Made by a program: the position numbers and the translations under genes
Notes under the pieces: generated by a model
Database searches by the model: none
What the model was told of the DNA's origin: nothing
The model's input: only the letters and a program-made list of their open reading frames with translations
In this document: positions 25,980-34,396 of the stretch, piece by piece
How the letters are laid out: the number at the start of each line of letters is the position of its first letter
Position numbering within the stretch: position 1 is the first letter of the stretch
Origin: Bacteroidia bacterium
GTDB taxonomy: Bacteria > Bacteroidota > Bacteroidia > Flavobacteriales_D > Sanyastnellaceae
Direction of reading: 5' to 3'
Assembly: GCA_030427925.1 (NCBI GenBank)
Contig: JAUICJ010000008.1
Coordinates: forward strand, 54,834 to 118,833
Length of the DNA: 64,000 bases

Positions 25980-26867
25980 ATGCAATTCGGCGTCTTTACC
26001 TTCCTGACCATGACCCTTCTCGGATGCGCCGCGCGCACCATCGACGTTCAAGGCCATCGCGGCGCCCGCGCCGTGCTCCCCGAGAACAGCGTTCCTGGAT
26101 TCCTGTATGCGAATGGAATCGGTGTGACGACCCTTGAACTCGACGTGATCGTGACTGCTGCGGGCGATGTGGTGGTCAGTCACGAGCCTTGGCTCAGCCC
26201 CGAAATTTGTCGCGGGCCCGGATTCGAATCCCTCGACGGGCAGCCGCTCCGCAGCCTGTACCCCATGGCCCTTGCCGAAATCCAACGCTGCGACTGCGGC
26301 AGCCAAGGGCATCCGCGGTTTCCGAATCAGGCCCCGCAAGCCACGGTCAAGCCCACCCTGGCCCAGGTCGTGGAAGCGGTCGCGACAGGTTCCCGCCCAA
26401 CCTCCTTGCCGCCCGTTCTGTACAACATCGAAATCAAGCACGACGCGGCCGAAGTGGGCGTCCATTTTCCAACGGCGGAAACGGCGGCTCGGACCGTCCT
26501 CGCCGAGATCGAGCGGCTCGGCATCGTCGAGCGGAGCACGGTGCAATCGTTTTCGGCCAGCGTGCTGGAAGCCGTGCACCGCGCCAACGTCGGGGTGGCC
26601 ACCGCCTGGTTGATGGAGGACGAGGTGACCGTGGCCGAGGCGCTGGAGCGGCTGTCGTTCACACCCGACATTTACTCACCGCATCACGTGCTGCTGACGC
26701 CCGAGGAGGTCGCGTTGGCGCACGAGACCGGGGTGCGCGTCATTCCGTGGACCGTGAACGAGGCCGCGCGGATGGGGGAGCTGTTGGGGTGGGGCGTGGA
26801 CGGACTGATTTCGGACGATCCGGATTTGGCCTTGCAGGTCGTGGCCACGGCCCAAATCCCCGCCTGA
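25980..26867 (+). CDS. Glycerophosphodiester phosphodiesterase, lipoprotein
   Basis: This 295-residue protein of the GDPD/GlpQ family releases glycerol-3-phosphate from glycerophosphodiesters. The N-terminus MQFGVFTFLTMTLLGC is a lipoprotein signal with the Cys at 16. Catalytic motifs are visible: GHRGARAVLPENSVPGF (His-Arg and Glu-Asn), LELDVIVTAAGDVVVSHEP (Glu, Asp and the second His) and YNIEIKH later. The end VRVIPWTVNEAARMGELLGW and GLISDDPD is the standard GDPD C-terminus. CATCTTCG lies 4 nt before the ATG. The stop is 3 nt from that of the convergent HmuY-like gene. Confidence 0.93.
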   Translation: MQFGVFTFLTMTLLGCAARTIDVQGHRGARAVLPENSVPGFLYANGIGVTTLELDVIVTAAGDVVVSHEPWLSPEICRGPGFESLDGQPLRSLYPMALAEIQRCDCGSQGHPRFPNQAPQATVKPTLAQVVEAVATGSRPTSLPPVLYNIEIKHDAAEVGVHFPTAETAARTVLAEIERLGIVERSTVQSFSASVLEAVHRANVGVATAWLMEDEVTVAEALERLSFTPDIYSPHHVLLTPEEVALAHETGVRVIPWTVNEAARMGELLGWGVDGLISDDPDLALQVVATAQIPA

Positions 26868-26870
26868 CCT

Positions 26871-27851
26871 TCACTCCATCAGCCGGCGGAACTGGAATTG
26901 CGGCGCCCCCCGCTCGCCCAGCTCGTCGTAGAAGCCGGTGAACGCGAGCGCATACCGGCCCGTCGCCCCGCAATCCACCGCAAACGTCAGCTCCTCGTAG
27001 ACCGTGTACCCCAAGTCGAAATCGAAGGACTTCCAGTCGAATCCGATGGCGTCCCAAGCGGGCGTCAGTGCGGGTTCGAGCTCGGCCGTGAGGGCGAATT
27101 CGGCAAAGTCGGTGCCTTCGAAGCGGCCGCCCTTGTGGTTCCACGGGTTCAGGAGGGCGCCCGTGACTTGGTAGGGGAACGGGTCGGTCTCGGGTTCGTA
27201 GACGTGGAGGTAGTTCGTGAAGAGGAGGTCCCAGTCGGCGCGCGGGGGGGCGAGGTGCAAGGGGCCGCCGTCGAGGGACCATTCGGTGGCGTGGTGCACC
27301 GTGTCGGTGGGGGCCGTGAACTGCCGTTCCGCTGCTCCGGACAAATCGGCAATGCGGAAGTGCTGGGTCGAGTCCGTGCAGGTGACCTGGAATTTCAGGT
27401 AGCCGCGCGGGGCGCCGGTGGCGTCGAGCCCGCGGTCGAGGACGAGGGTATGGCCTGCCCAATTCCGGCCCACCGCCCAATCCGCCGCATCGCCCGTCGG
27501 CAAGTCGTACTCCCAAGCCAACGCGGTTTCGTCCACCCACTCCGTCCAATCCGGCCCGGCGACCGCCACGCGCAGCCCGGGAATCGCGTGGTTCAGCAGC
27601 AGCGCGGGCTCCGCCTCATGCGTCAGCGCCACGTCCCACGCGTACCGGTCGTGCTGCGCCACCACCCGGTTTTCGGCCAAACTGAAATACGCTTGCTGCC
27701 CATAATCGCTCCCCAGCGCGACGCCCGCCACGCGCGTTCCGTACACGTCGTTCAGGTCGATGGTTTCGACCAACACGGCCTCCAACATTTCGGGGTCTTT
27801 CCGGCATCCCATCGCGACCAGCGCAATCAACAGGAGCCACCGTCCTTGCAT
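26871..27851 (-). CDS. HmuY-like lipoprotein
   Basis: A 326-residue protein with a lipoprotein signal (LLLIALVAMGC). The body has features of the HmuY haem-binding fold: paired halves with WDVALTHEA, ADWDLLFTNYLHVYEPETDP, FDLGYTVYEELTFAVDCG and RYALAFTGFYDELGERG. HmuY proteins bind haem at the cell surface and hand it to a TonB receptor. The start at 27851 is chosen because it overlaps the stop of the receptor gene as TGATG. It is the last gene of a three-gene minus-strand operon that also contains a second, T9SS-secreted HmuY-like protein. Haem ligand residues cannot be assigned by eye. Confidence 0.8.
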   Translation of the reverse strand: MQGRWLLLIALVAMGCRKDPEMLEAVLVETIDLNDVYGTRVAGVALGSDYGQQAYFSLAENRVVAQHDRYAWDVALTHEAEPALLLNHAIPGLRVAVAGPDWTEWVDETALAWEYDLPTGDAADWAVGRNWAGHTLVLDRGLDATGAPRGYLKFQVTCTDSTQHFRIADLSGAAERQFTAPTDTVHHATEWSLDGGPLHLAPPRADWDLLFTNYLHVYEPETDPFPYQVTGALLNPWNHKGGRFEGTDFAEFALTAELEPALTPAWDAIGFDWKSFDFDLGYTVYEELTFAVDCGATGRYALAFTGFYDELGERGAPQFQFRRLME

Positions 27852-30067
27852 CAAAAATTCCATTGCAGCGTGAGTTTGAAGTTGCGGCCCATGGCCACGG
27901 GTTGTCCGCTCGAATTGCCACCCGAGTGCGTCCCAGAGGGCATCGCGCCGCCGGTGAGCAGGCGATTGGTCACGTTGAGCGCGTTGTCGATGCCCCCGCG
28001 CAGGTTCAGCTTGCCGTCGAGGAAGGCCTGGCTGAGGTAGCTGCTGAGTTGGGTGTTGGGGCTGAGTTCCATCAGCGCCCAATCGCCTTCGGTGACTTGC
28101 TGGAACAGGGTTTCGCGGTGTTGGTGGTTGACCTGGACGGTCCAAGTGCGTCCCGCACCGAGGCGGACATCGGAACTCAGGGAGGCTTGCAGCGAAAACG
28201 CTTCTACGGGCTGGTCGTCGCTGGGGGCCATCCACGTGAGGCGGTGCACGGCGGTGGCCTGCGCTTCCACGGTCCACCGTTCGGATGCCCGGCGGAACGA
28301 AAGGGTGGCGCCGGTGGTGGTGGTTTGGCTCAGGTTCAAGTACGTGTACAACTGGGACTCGGCATCCACGAGGCCCAATTCGATCACGTCATCGACTCGG
28401 TTGTGGAACCCTTGAATGCTGGGGCGCAGCAGGCTCTTCTCCGTCAGGAAGTCGGCGGAATAGCTGGCTTGCCAAGCGTTGGAAACTTCGGCCCTGAGGT
28501 CCGTGGACCCGGCGATGTTGTGGTTGACGTCGACGAAGAGGAAGTGGAGTTCCTTCAAGTCGGGCGCGCGGAATCCCCGGGCGTAGGAGGCGCGGAGGCG
28601 GTGCGGTCCGGACTTCCAGCGGGCGTGGACCGATGGAATGAGCGGGGCGTCGTAGGCGGAATTCCACATCACGCGCAGGCCGGGGCGGAGGATGAGGCGT
28701 TCTCCGATTTGCCATTCCCCTGAGGCGAAGACCGCCGCGTGGGTCAGCGATTGGCGGCCGCCGGCGATGCGCGCTCCACGCGCGGTTTCGTGCTGGGCGT
28801 CGTAGCCGACGGTCGCATTCCACCGGTCGCCACTCGGCAGTTGGTGGCTCGCTCGGCTGTGCCACGTCGCAAAGGTGGCCGTGTCGTTCATGCCGGATTC
28901 CGTGACGGGTGCGGTGCTCAAGTCCGTGAAGTCGATCCACGACGTGGTGCGCTCCCGCTGGTAGCGGCTGAAGGCAATGAATCCCTGGCCGCGCTCCCCC
29001 TGCACGTCGCTGCGGAGGACTGCACGCCGGGTAATGAACTGGGCGTCTTGCGCGAACGGCACCGCGTACACACCGAGCAGGGTGTCGTTGATGGGGCGCG
29101 TTTCTTGACGGTATTGGACCGCGCCGTCGCTGTAGAGCGTCTCGTGCTGGTAGAGCGCGGAGGAGGTGGCGCGGAGGTTGTTTCGGGTGTGGTGACCGCG
29201 CAGCTCGCCGCCGATTTGGGTCTTTGGTTTCCAAAGCGCAGCTCGTCCCTCCGTGCCGTCCGGATTGAACCCGCTGAAGTGCGTGCGCGAAGCCCGGCCT
29301 TCAAGCCGTCCGTCAGCAGCGGACCAGCGGGCCAGCACCTGGCTGCGTCCGACCGTTTCGCCGACCATTCGGAGGCTCGAAGCCGTGGGGGCGCCGCCGA
29401 GCGTGATGAGGTTGATGGTGCCGGCGATGGCCTCGGATCCGTATTCCACGCTCATCGGGCCTTCCACGATTTCGATGCGCTGGACTTGGTCGAGCGGCAA
29501 TTGGTCCAAATCGATGTTGCCGTCCACACGCCCCACCACCGGCAAACCATCGACGAGCACCTGCACGTGGCGGCCGGACAGCCCCAATAGGGTGATGTTC
29601 GTTCCGAGTTGGGCGTCGTGTTGGAGGTTCACCGAGGATTGGGTGAGCAGGGCGTCTCGGAGGGAAATGGCCCCGATGCGTTCGATGTCCGTGCGGTTGA
29701 TGACCCGGACGGATTGGACGGCGTCGCGGTCGGTGTGGCCGGTGAATTGGCCCGTGACGACGGCTTGAGCGAGGGCGTAGGTGGCGGGCTGCAGTTGGAG
29801 CACGCCGTGGGGAAGGGTGTCAGGATGGAAGGAGATGGACTCGAAGCCGATGGCACTGACCTGGAAGGGGCCGCTGTGCTCCGGTGCGTCGAACCGTCCG
29901 AAGGCGTCGGACGCCCAAGCGCTCCCCGCCGCATCGAGCGGCAGGGAGCGGATGGTGGCGCCCGGAATGGGGGAGCGATCGGTGGCGGACTGCAATTGGA
30001 TTTGGCCTTGCATGCCGCCGGCCGTGCACAACGCCGTTCCGATGAGGAGGGCCCGGAGGGAGTTCAT
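27851..30067 (-). CDS. TonB-dependent receptor, probable haem importer
   Basis: A 738-residue outer-membrane receptor: signal peptide (1-21), a carboxypeptidase-like N-terminal domain (IPGATIRSLPLDAAGSAWAS, AIGFESISF), a plug (RINRTDIERIGAISLRDALL-like start near 125, VQVLVDGLPVVGRVDGNIDL and IEIVEGPMSVEYGSEAIAGT) and a barrel ending in a C-terminal aromatic strand (FKLTLQWNF). Flanking HmuY-like genes point to haem or iron uptake, HmuR-like. It lies 1 nt after the T9SS-type HmuY gene's stop and overlaps the next start. I see no convincing Fur box upstream. Confidence 0.92.
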   Translation of the reverse strand: MNSLRALLIGTALCTAGGMQGQIQLQSATDRSPIPGATIRSLPLDAAGSAWASDAFGRFDAPEHSGPFQVSAIGFESISFHPDTLPHGVLQLQPATYALAQAVVTGQFTGHTDRDAVQSVRVINRTDIERIGAISLRDALLTQSSVNLQHDAQLGTNITLLGLSGRHVQVLVDGLPVVGRVDGNIDLDQLPLDQVQRIEIVEGPMSVEYGSEAIAGTINLITLGGAPTASSLRMVGETVGRSQVLARWSAADGRLEGRASRTHFSGFNPDGTEGRAALWKPKTQIGGELRGHHTRNNLRATSSALYQHETLYSDGAVQYRQETRPINDTLLGVYAVPFAQDAQFITRRAVLRSDVQGERGQGFIAFSRYQRERTTSWIDFTDLSTAPVTESGMNDTATFATWHSRASHQLPSGDRWNATVGYDAQHETARGARIAGGRQSLTHAAVFASGEWQIGERLILRPGLRVMWNSAYDAPLIPSVHARWKSGPHRLRASYARGFRAPDLKELHFLFVDVNHNIAGSTDLRAEVSNAWQASYSADFLTEKSLLRPSIQGFHNRVDDVIELGLVDAESQLYTYLNLSQTTTTGATLSFRRASERWTVEAQATAVHRLTWMAPSDDQPVEAFSLQASLSSDVRLGAGRTWTVQVNHQHRETLFQQVTEGDWALMELSPNTQLSSYLSQAFLDGKLNLRGGIDNALNVTNRLLTGGAMPSGTHSGGNSSGQPVAMGRNFKLTLQWNF

Positions 30068-30068
30068 G

Positions 30069-31283
30069 TCAGCGCTTCAACACGCGACGGGTTGCCGTGC
30101 CCGCAGGTCCCGTCCATTGAACGAGGTAAACGCCGGCGTCCCAATGTCCCGTGTTCAGGGTCAGTCGGTTCGTTGCGCCGGTTGCGATTTGGTCTTCGAC
30201 GATGCGGCCGTGGGCATCGAGCACGCGGATGGCGCTCCACTCGGCGGAGCCTTCGATTTGGAGCACGGCATCCATGGGATTCGGGTAAACGCGCAACGTT
30301 TGTTCCTCCACCGCCGACACCGACGCCGTGGAAACCGGCGCCGCATTCAACACCGACACGCCCGTGCTCGAACCTTCAAAGGCGCTGAACCACAAGTGGT
30401 ACACCTGGCCGGACGCGGATTCCACAAAGTAGCTCAAGTCCTCCACCACTTCCCACTGGAAATTCACAAGCGCTTTCCAATCGTTGCCGATGGTGCTGAT
30501 GTCGTCGGTGTTCAACGCCGCGCTCGCGAGCTCCGCTTCAGCGATGGGGGTTTCGGCCACTTCGGCAGCTGGGCGGTTCCGGTTGAGGAGCAAGCCCGTG
30601 GTGGGGAACAGGCCGTATTCGGTGAGGCCCACGTAGCGGGTGAATACGAAATCCCAGTCGCTCGAAAAGGGTTCGCGGTCGATGACCCCGTTGGCGTAGT
30701 CGAAGTAAACGAAGTTCTTGCCCGCATGATCGCCCATGTCAATGGATTGAACGGTTTCGCCGCTGCCGTCCAGGGCCGCCATCGTGAAGTTCCACGTGCC
30801 GTTGTCGAGGTTGTCGATGCGGAGCTTGAGCACCGACGCATCCGGCCGTTCGAGCAGGTAGATGGAGTCGCCCACGACCTGGTGGGTGGGCGGCCCTGCG
30901 TAGATGCCCCAGCTGAAGTCGCTCGGGTCCGATGACGCGTTGGCGTTCATCGCGCCGTTTTCCCAGGCGTCGATGCCGTTCGTGAGCTTGGGCCAACCCG
31001 AATAACCGGTGGTGTCCACGTCGTTCCAGGCGTTCACATCGCCGTTCGGGTACACGCTCAATTGGCGCCCGTGACCGTCGTTCAGGCGAATCGTGGGCGA
31101 GAAGGGACTCGTGACATCGAAGGCCAAATCCCAATCGTCGCCCGCCACGCTCGCCACCACCCCATTATCGAGCGAGTAGAAGACGTCGTTCACGTAACCG
31201 GCACCTTGGGTGATGGTGATTTCGGTTTGGCTCCAACCCCAAACACTCAGGCTGATCAAGCACGCTGTAAGTAGAGTTTTCAT
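30069..31283 (-). CDS. Secreted HmuY-like protein with T9SS sorting tail
   Basis: This 404-residue protein has a signal peptide (MKTLLTACLISLSVWGWSQ). The central region resembles HmuY: DDWDLAFDVTSPFSPTIRLN, SSDWDFVFTRYVGLTEYG and VVEDLSYFVESASGQVYHLW. The last 85 residues form a type IX secretion sorting domain: LRVYPNPMDAVLQIEG, RVLDAHGRIVEDQ, GVYLVQWTG and a basic end (RRVLKR). It would therefore be exported through the T9SS and fixed on or released from the surface. It is the first gene of the haem-uptake operon and is followed directly by the TonB receptor. The lipoprotein paralogue at the operon end lacks the sorting tail. Confidence 0.88.
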   Translation of the reverse strand: MKTLLTACLISLSVWGWSQTEITITQGAGYVNDVFYSLDNGVVASVAGDDWDLAFDVTSPFSPTIRLNDGHGRQLSVYPNGDVNAWNDVDTTGYSGWPKLTNGIDAWENGAMNANASSDPSDFSWGIYAGPPTHQVVGDSIYLLERPDASVLKLRIDNLDNGTWNFTMAALDGSGETVQSIDMGDHAGKNFVYFDYANGVIDREPFSSDWDFVFTRYVGLTEYGLFPTTGLLLNRNRPAAEVAETPIAEAELASAALNTDDISTIGNDWKALVNFQWEVVEDLSYFVESASGQVYHLWFSAFEGSSTGVSVLNAAPVSTASVSAVEEQTLRVYPNPMDAVLQIEGSAEWSAIRVLDAHGRIVEDQIATGATNRLTLNTGHWDAGVYLVQWTGPAGTATRRVLKR

Positions 31284-31513
31284 CGGATGTTGAGTAGAAT
31301 TTTCCGCGAAATTACCCCCCGGTTTCCCCGGGTTTTGTCACGGCTTTGTCGCGCGTGTCAGGCTCGTGTCAGCGTTTTGGACGCGTGGTTGCAGGGGGCT
31401 TGAAATGAAGCCGTTAGTGCGGATTGTGGCGGGCGGTTTGCGCGAAAGTTTGACGGTACCGTGATGCTTCTTCGCGGGGCGAGAATTCATCGCCGCTGGA
31501 CTAACTTGCCGGC

Positions 31514-32473
31514 ATGCTGAACATTGGCGTGTTGGGGGCGGGGCATTTGGGTAAAATTCATTTGGCCTGCCTGGAAAGTTTGCAAGGGCACCTCCAACTC
31601 GTGGGATTCCACGATCCCAATCCCGCGTGCGCCGCCGCCGCTCGCGAGCGCTTCAACGTGCCCTCCTTCGATTCCGTCGACGCCTTGATTGCGGCTTCCG
31701 ATGTGGTCGACATCGTGACGCCCACGGTGAATCACTTCGCGTGCGCCGAAGCGGCCCTGCTCGCCGGCAAGCACGTGTTCATCGAAAAGCCGATCACGCA
31801 CACGGTGGCCGAGGGGCGGGCACTGCAAGCCCTGGCCGCGCGCACCGGTTTGGCCGTCCAAGTCGGCCACGTCGAGCGCTTCAACCCGGCCTTGCGCGCC
31901 GTGGCCCACCGCATCACGGCGCCCCAGTTCATTGAGGCCCACCGCCTCAGCCCGTTCCAGCCGCGCGGCACCGACGTCCCGGTCGTCCTCGACCTCATGA
32001 TCCACGACCTCGACGTGGTGCTCCACCTTGTCGATTCCCCGGTGGCCGAAGTGCGCGCCTCAGGTGCGGCCGTCCTGTCGAAGACCCCGGACATTGCCAA
32101 CGCGCGCATTGCGTTTGAAAACGGCTGCGTAGCGAACCTCACGGCCAGCCGCATCAGCCTGCAGAAGTTGCGGAAAATGCGGGTGTTCCAGCCGGACGCC
32201 TACGTCACGATGGACTTCCTGGATAAACAAGCCACGGCCATGCGCGTTGGCGAGGGCCATGCGGCCGGTGGGTTCAACCTCGACCTCGGTGAGGGCGTGC
32301 AGAAGCACGTTCAGTTGGAGCCGATCGTGGTGACGCCGACGAATGCCATTCAGGAGGAACTCGCGGCCTTCATTCGCGCCATTGAGCTCGGTGAGGCGCC
32401 TCCTGTGGGCGTCGAGGACGGGGTGCGGGCGCTGGATTTGGCTTACCAAATCATGGCCCAAATCCAACGCTGA
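31514..32473 (+). CDS. Gfo/Idh/MocA-family oxidoreductase
   Basis: A 319-residue NAD(P)-dependent dehydrogenase. The N-terminal Rossmann motif is IGVLGAGHLGKIHLACLESL, followed by the family signature HVFIEKPITHTVAEGRAL (the EKP motif, about residues 90-108) and QVGHVERFNPAL. The C-terminal domain contains VPVVLDLMIHDLDVVLHLVD, with the catalytic-region D-x2-x-H motif. Substrates are usually sugars or cyclitols and cannot be told here; related Bacteroidota genes lie with UDP-sugar pathways, but no such neighbours are present. TAACTTGC lies 4 nt before the ATG. The stop is 4 nt from that of the convergent gene. Confidence 0.9.
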   Translation: MLNIGVLGAGHLGKIHLACLESLQGHLQLVGFHDPNPACAAAARERFNVPSFDSVDALIAASDVVDIVTPTVNHFACAEAALLAGKHVFIEKPITHTVAEGRALQALAARTGLAVQVGHVERFNPALRAVAHRITAPQFIEAHRLSPFQPRGTDVPVVLDLMIHDLDVVLHLVDSPVAEVRASGAAVLSKTPDIANARIAFENGCVANLTASRISLQKLRKMRVFQPDAYVTMDFLDKQATAMRVGEGHAAGGFNLDLGEGVQKHVQLEPIVVTPTNAIQEELAAFIRAIELGEAPPVGVEDGVRALDLAYQIMAQIQR

Positions 32474-32477
32474 CGAA

Positions 32478-34208
32478 TCAATGGCATCGCGTGCATGGAA
32501 CGACGATGCGCATCGGAGCCGATTCCGTGGTCTTGCAGCCCTTCACATTCGTGTAACCCGTCACATAGTATGACCCTGAAGGCAAGATCAGCGTTCCGTT
32601 GGTGAGGGACATGGTACCCGTCGTAAGGTGCACGTACGCGATGTCATCGTACGTATTGTCGAGGACGATGAAGACCGCTCCGTCGTTGGCAACGGGACTT
32701 GACGCAGCGTCGGCCGCCAAGTGGGTCGTTCGGGAGGGCCGGTGGTACTCATGGAGTGGGATCCGCAAGGTTGAGGCGCCCTCGGTATTCACCTGAACCT
32801 CAAGTGTGTCACTGCCCACGCCGGCCGCGCTCCACCCTACGGTAAGCTCCGATCCCACGATGCTGGTGGTGGCATAAGCGCCGATGTTTTGGCTGATGGA
32901 ATAGGTGGCTCCGCTTCCGAAATCGTGCAAGGCGTCCAAATCAAGCACGAGATCAGAATCGCCGTCACAAGCGGTTCGGACAGCGGCCAGTTCCGCGCCG
33001 CCTCCGTATGTGCAGGCGAGGTTGGAAGGGTCGTTGTAATTCGTGGCGGTGACGTCGTCGCACAGGTCAGATCCGTCTGCCACGTAGCCAGCGGGCGCGG
33101 TGCACGCCGATTGTGACGATTCCGCATCTCCTTTGCCGTCGGCGTCGGCATCAAGGTACCAGGTCGTGGCATAAGTGCACGGCCCCGCTTGGTTGAAATT
33201 GCAGGCGGAAGCGTCGGAGCAGGCGCTGCAGGATGCGTCTTGGGAATAGCCGGATGCGCTTTCACCGGCGCCTTCGTTGTAGACGACTACAGTTGTGCCT
33301 GCCGCGCCAGAGAAACTGGGCGTAATGGCCCACAAGGAGTCGTCACTGAAAATCAGGTATTCGGACGCTTTCACTCCGCCGATGAACACGCTGTCCACTG
33401 CGCTGAAATGGTTACCAGAGAAGTACACCGTATCCCCCGTGCAAGTGGACGATGGACTGAACGACAGAATGCTCGGAGTCAAGGTGTTGCCAACGGTTGT
33501 GATTCCGTTGGTGATGTTTGAAAAGGTGCCTTCGGAGAAATCCAAAAAATAGTAAGCGACCCCGCTCGAAGTTGCACCCACCTTGAATTGGAAGGTGGAA
33601 ACGCCGGTGTACGTAACCTTCACCCAGTTTTCGATGTCCGAAGCACTTGAGCTCATGTTCGTGTTGCAGCGAAACCGGGTCAGGTCTCCGTCAGGATCAA
33701 CCGACAAGAACGCATCGTTCGACAGGGTGTAAGAATCGAAATTGCTGAACGACGAGGACTGCCCCGATGCGCCCGCTCCGGTCACACCGCCATCCAGATC
33801 GTACGAGTTCAATGAGAAGTTGAGGAAGGTGACGTATTGGGGATTCGCTTCGGTGTCGTCAACGATGAAGCTGACTTCGAAAGTGGCTTCGCCTCCTCCG
33901 TTGGGCCAATTAAAGCGTGGTGAATAAAACGCTGGGGTGTTGCCTTGGGTGGATTCGGTGTTATCGAAGTCGGTGAAATCCGTGCCAGCGGTCATTGCGA
34001 CCAAGGTGACCAACGCGTCGTATTCGTTTCCTCCCACGCTGAATACGTTGTTGTATTTCGTGGTGGCTCCGACGGAAGTAGAGGGCGAAACCGGTGAATT
34101 GAACGTGAGGGCAACGTTTTGAACGTCAACTTGAGCCCAAATCGTGCTGGAACCGATGATGGCAAAAGCGGAGGCGACTGAGCGCAGGGCGGAATAATGA
34201 AATGGCAT
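32478..34208 (-). CDS. Large secreted protein with IPT/TIG-like domain
   Basis: A 576-residue secreted protein with signal peptide (about 1-25, ending SSTIWAQ). The first 240 residues are beta-rich and polar. A TIG/IPT-like unit follows (PSILSFSPSSTCTGDTVYFS, FSAVDSVFIGGVKASEY), then Cys-rich inserts of a kind frequent in Flavobacteriales surface proteins (CSDASACNFNQAGPCTY, LDADADGKGDAESS). The end is CTRCH rather than a T9SS sorting domain, so export beyond the periplasm is unclear. The start at 34208 is chosen because the in-frame TTG 10 codons upstream overlaps the promoter box TAATTTTG. Confidence 0.75.
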   Translation of the reverse strand: MPFHYSALRSVASAFAIIGSSTIWAQVDVQNVALTFNSPVSPSTSVGATTKYNNVFSVGGNEYDALVTLVAMTAGTDFTDFDNTESTQGNTPAFYSPRFNWPNGGGEATFEVSFIVDDTEANPQYVTFLNFSLNSYDLDGGVTGAGASGQSSSFSNFDSYTLSNDAFLSVDPDGDLTRFRCNTNMSSSASDIENWVKVTYTGVSTFQFKVGATSSGVAYYFLDFSEGTFSNITNGITTVGNTLTPSILSFSPSSTCTGDTVYFSGNHFSAVDSVFIGGVKASEYLIFSDDSLWAITPSFSGAAGTTVVVYNEGAGESASGYSQDASCSACSDASACNFNQAGPCTYATTWYLDADADGKGDAESSQSACTAPAGYVADGSDLCDDVTATNYNDPSNLACTYGGGAELAAVRTACDGDSDLVLDLDALHDFGSGATYSISQNIGAYATTSIVGSELTVGWSAAGVGSDTLEVQVNTEGASTLRIPLHEYHRPSRTTHLAADAASSPVANDGAVFIVLDNTYDDIAYVHLTTGTMSLTNGTLILPSGSYYVTGYTNVKGCKTTESAPMRIVVPCTRCH

Positions 34209-34396
34209 CTTGAGCGTCCTTGTGTTGAGGGAACTCAAAATTAGCTGAACAGCGATATTGATTCGTCTAATGAATTATATCATGATGCGGGAAGCATATT
34301 TTCATGATAAAATATCACCGAATTTGGGATGTGATTCCGCACATTGGGAAGGGAGTTCAACCTCTTTATGTGCGAAATTCACGAATTCTTCGAAAG

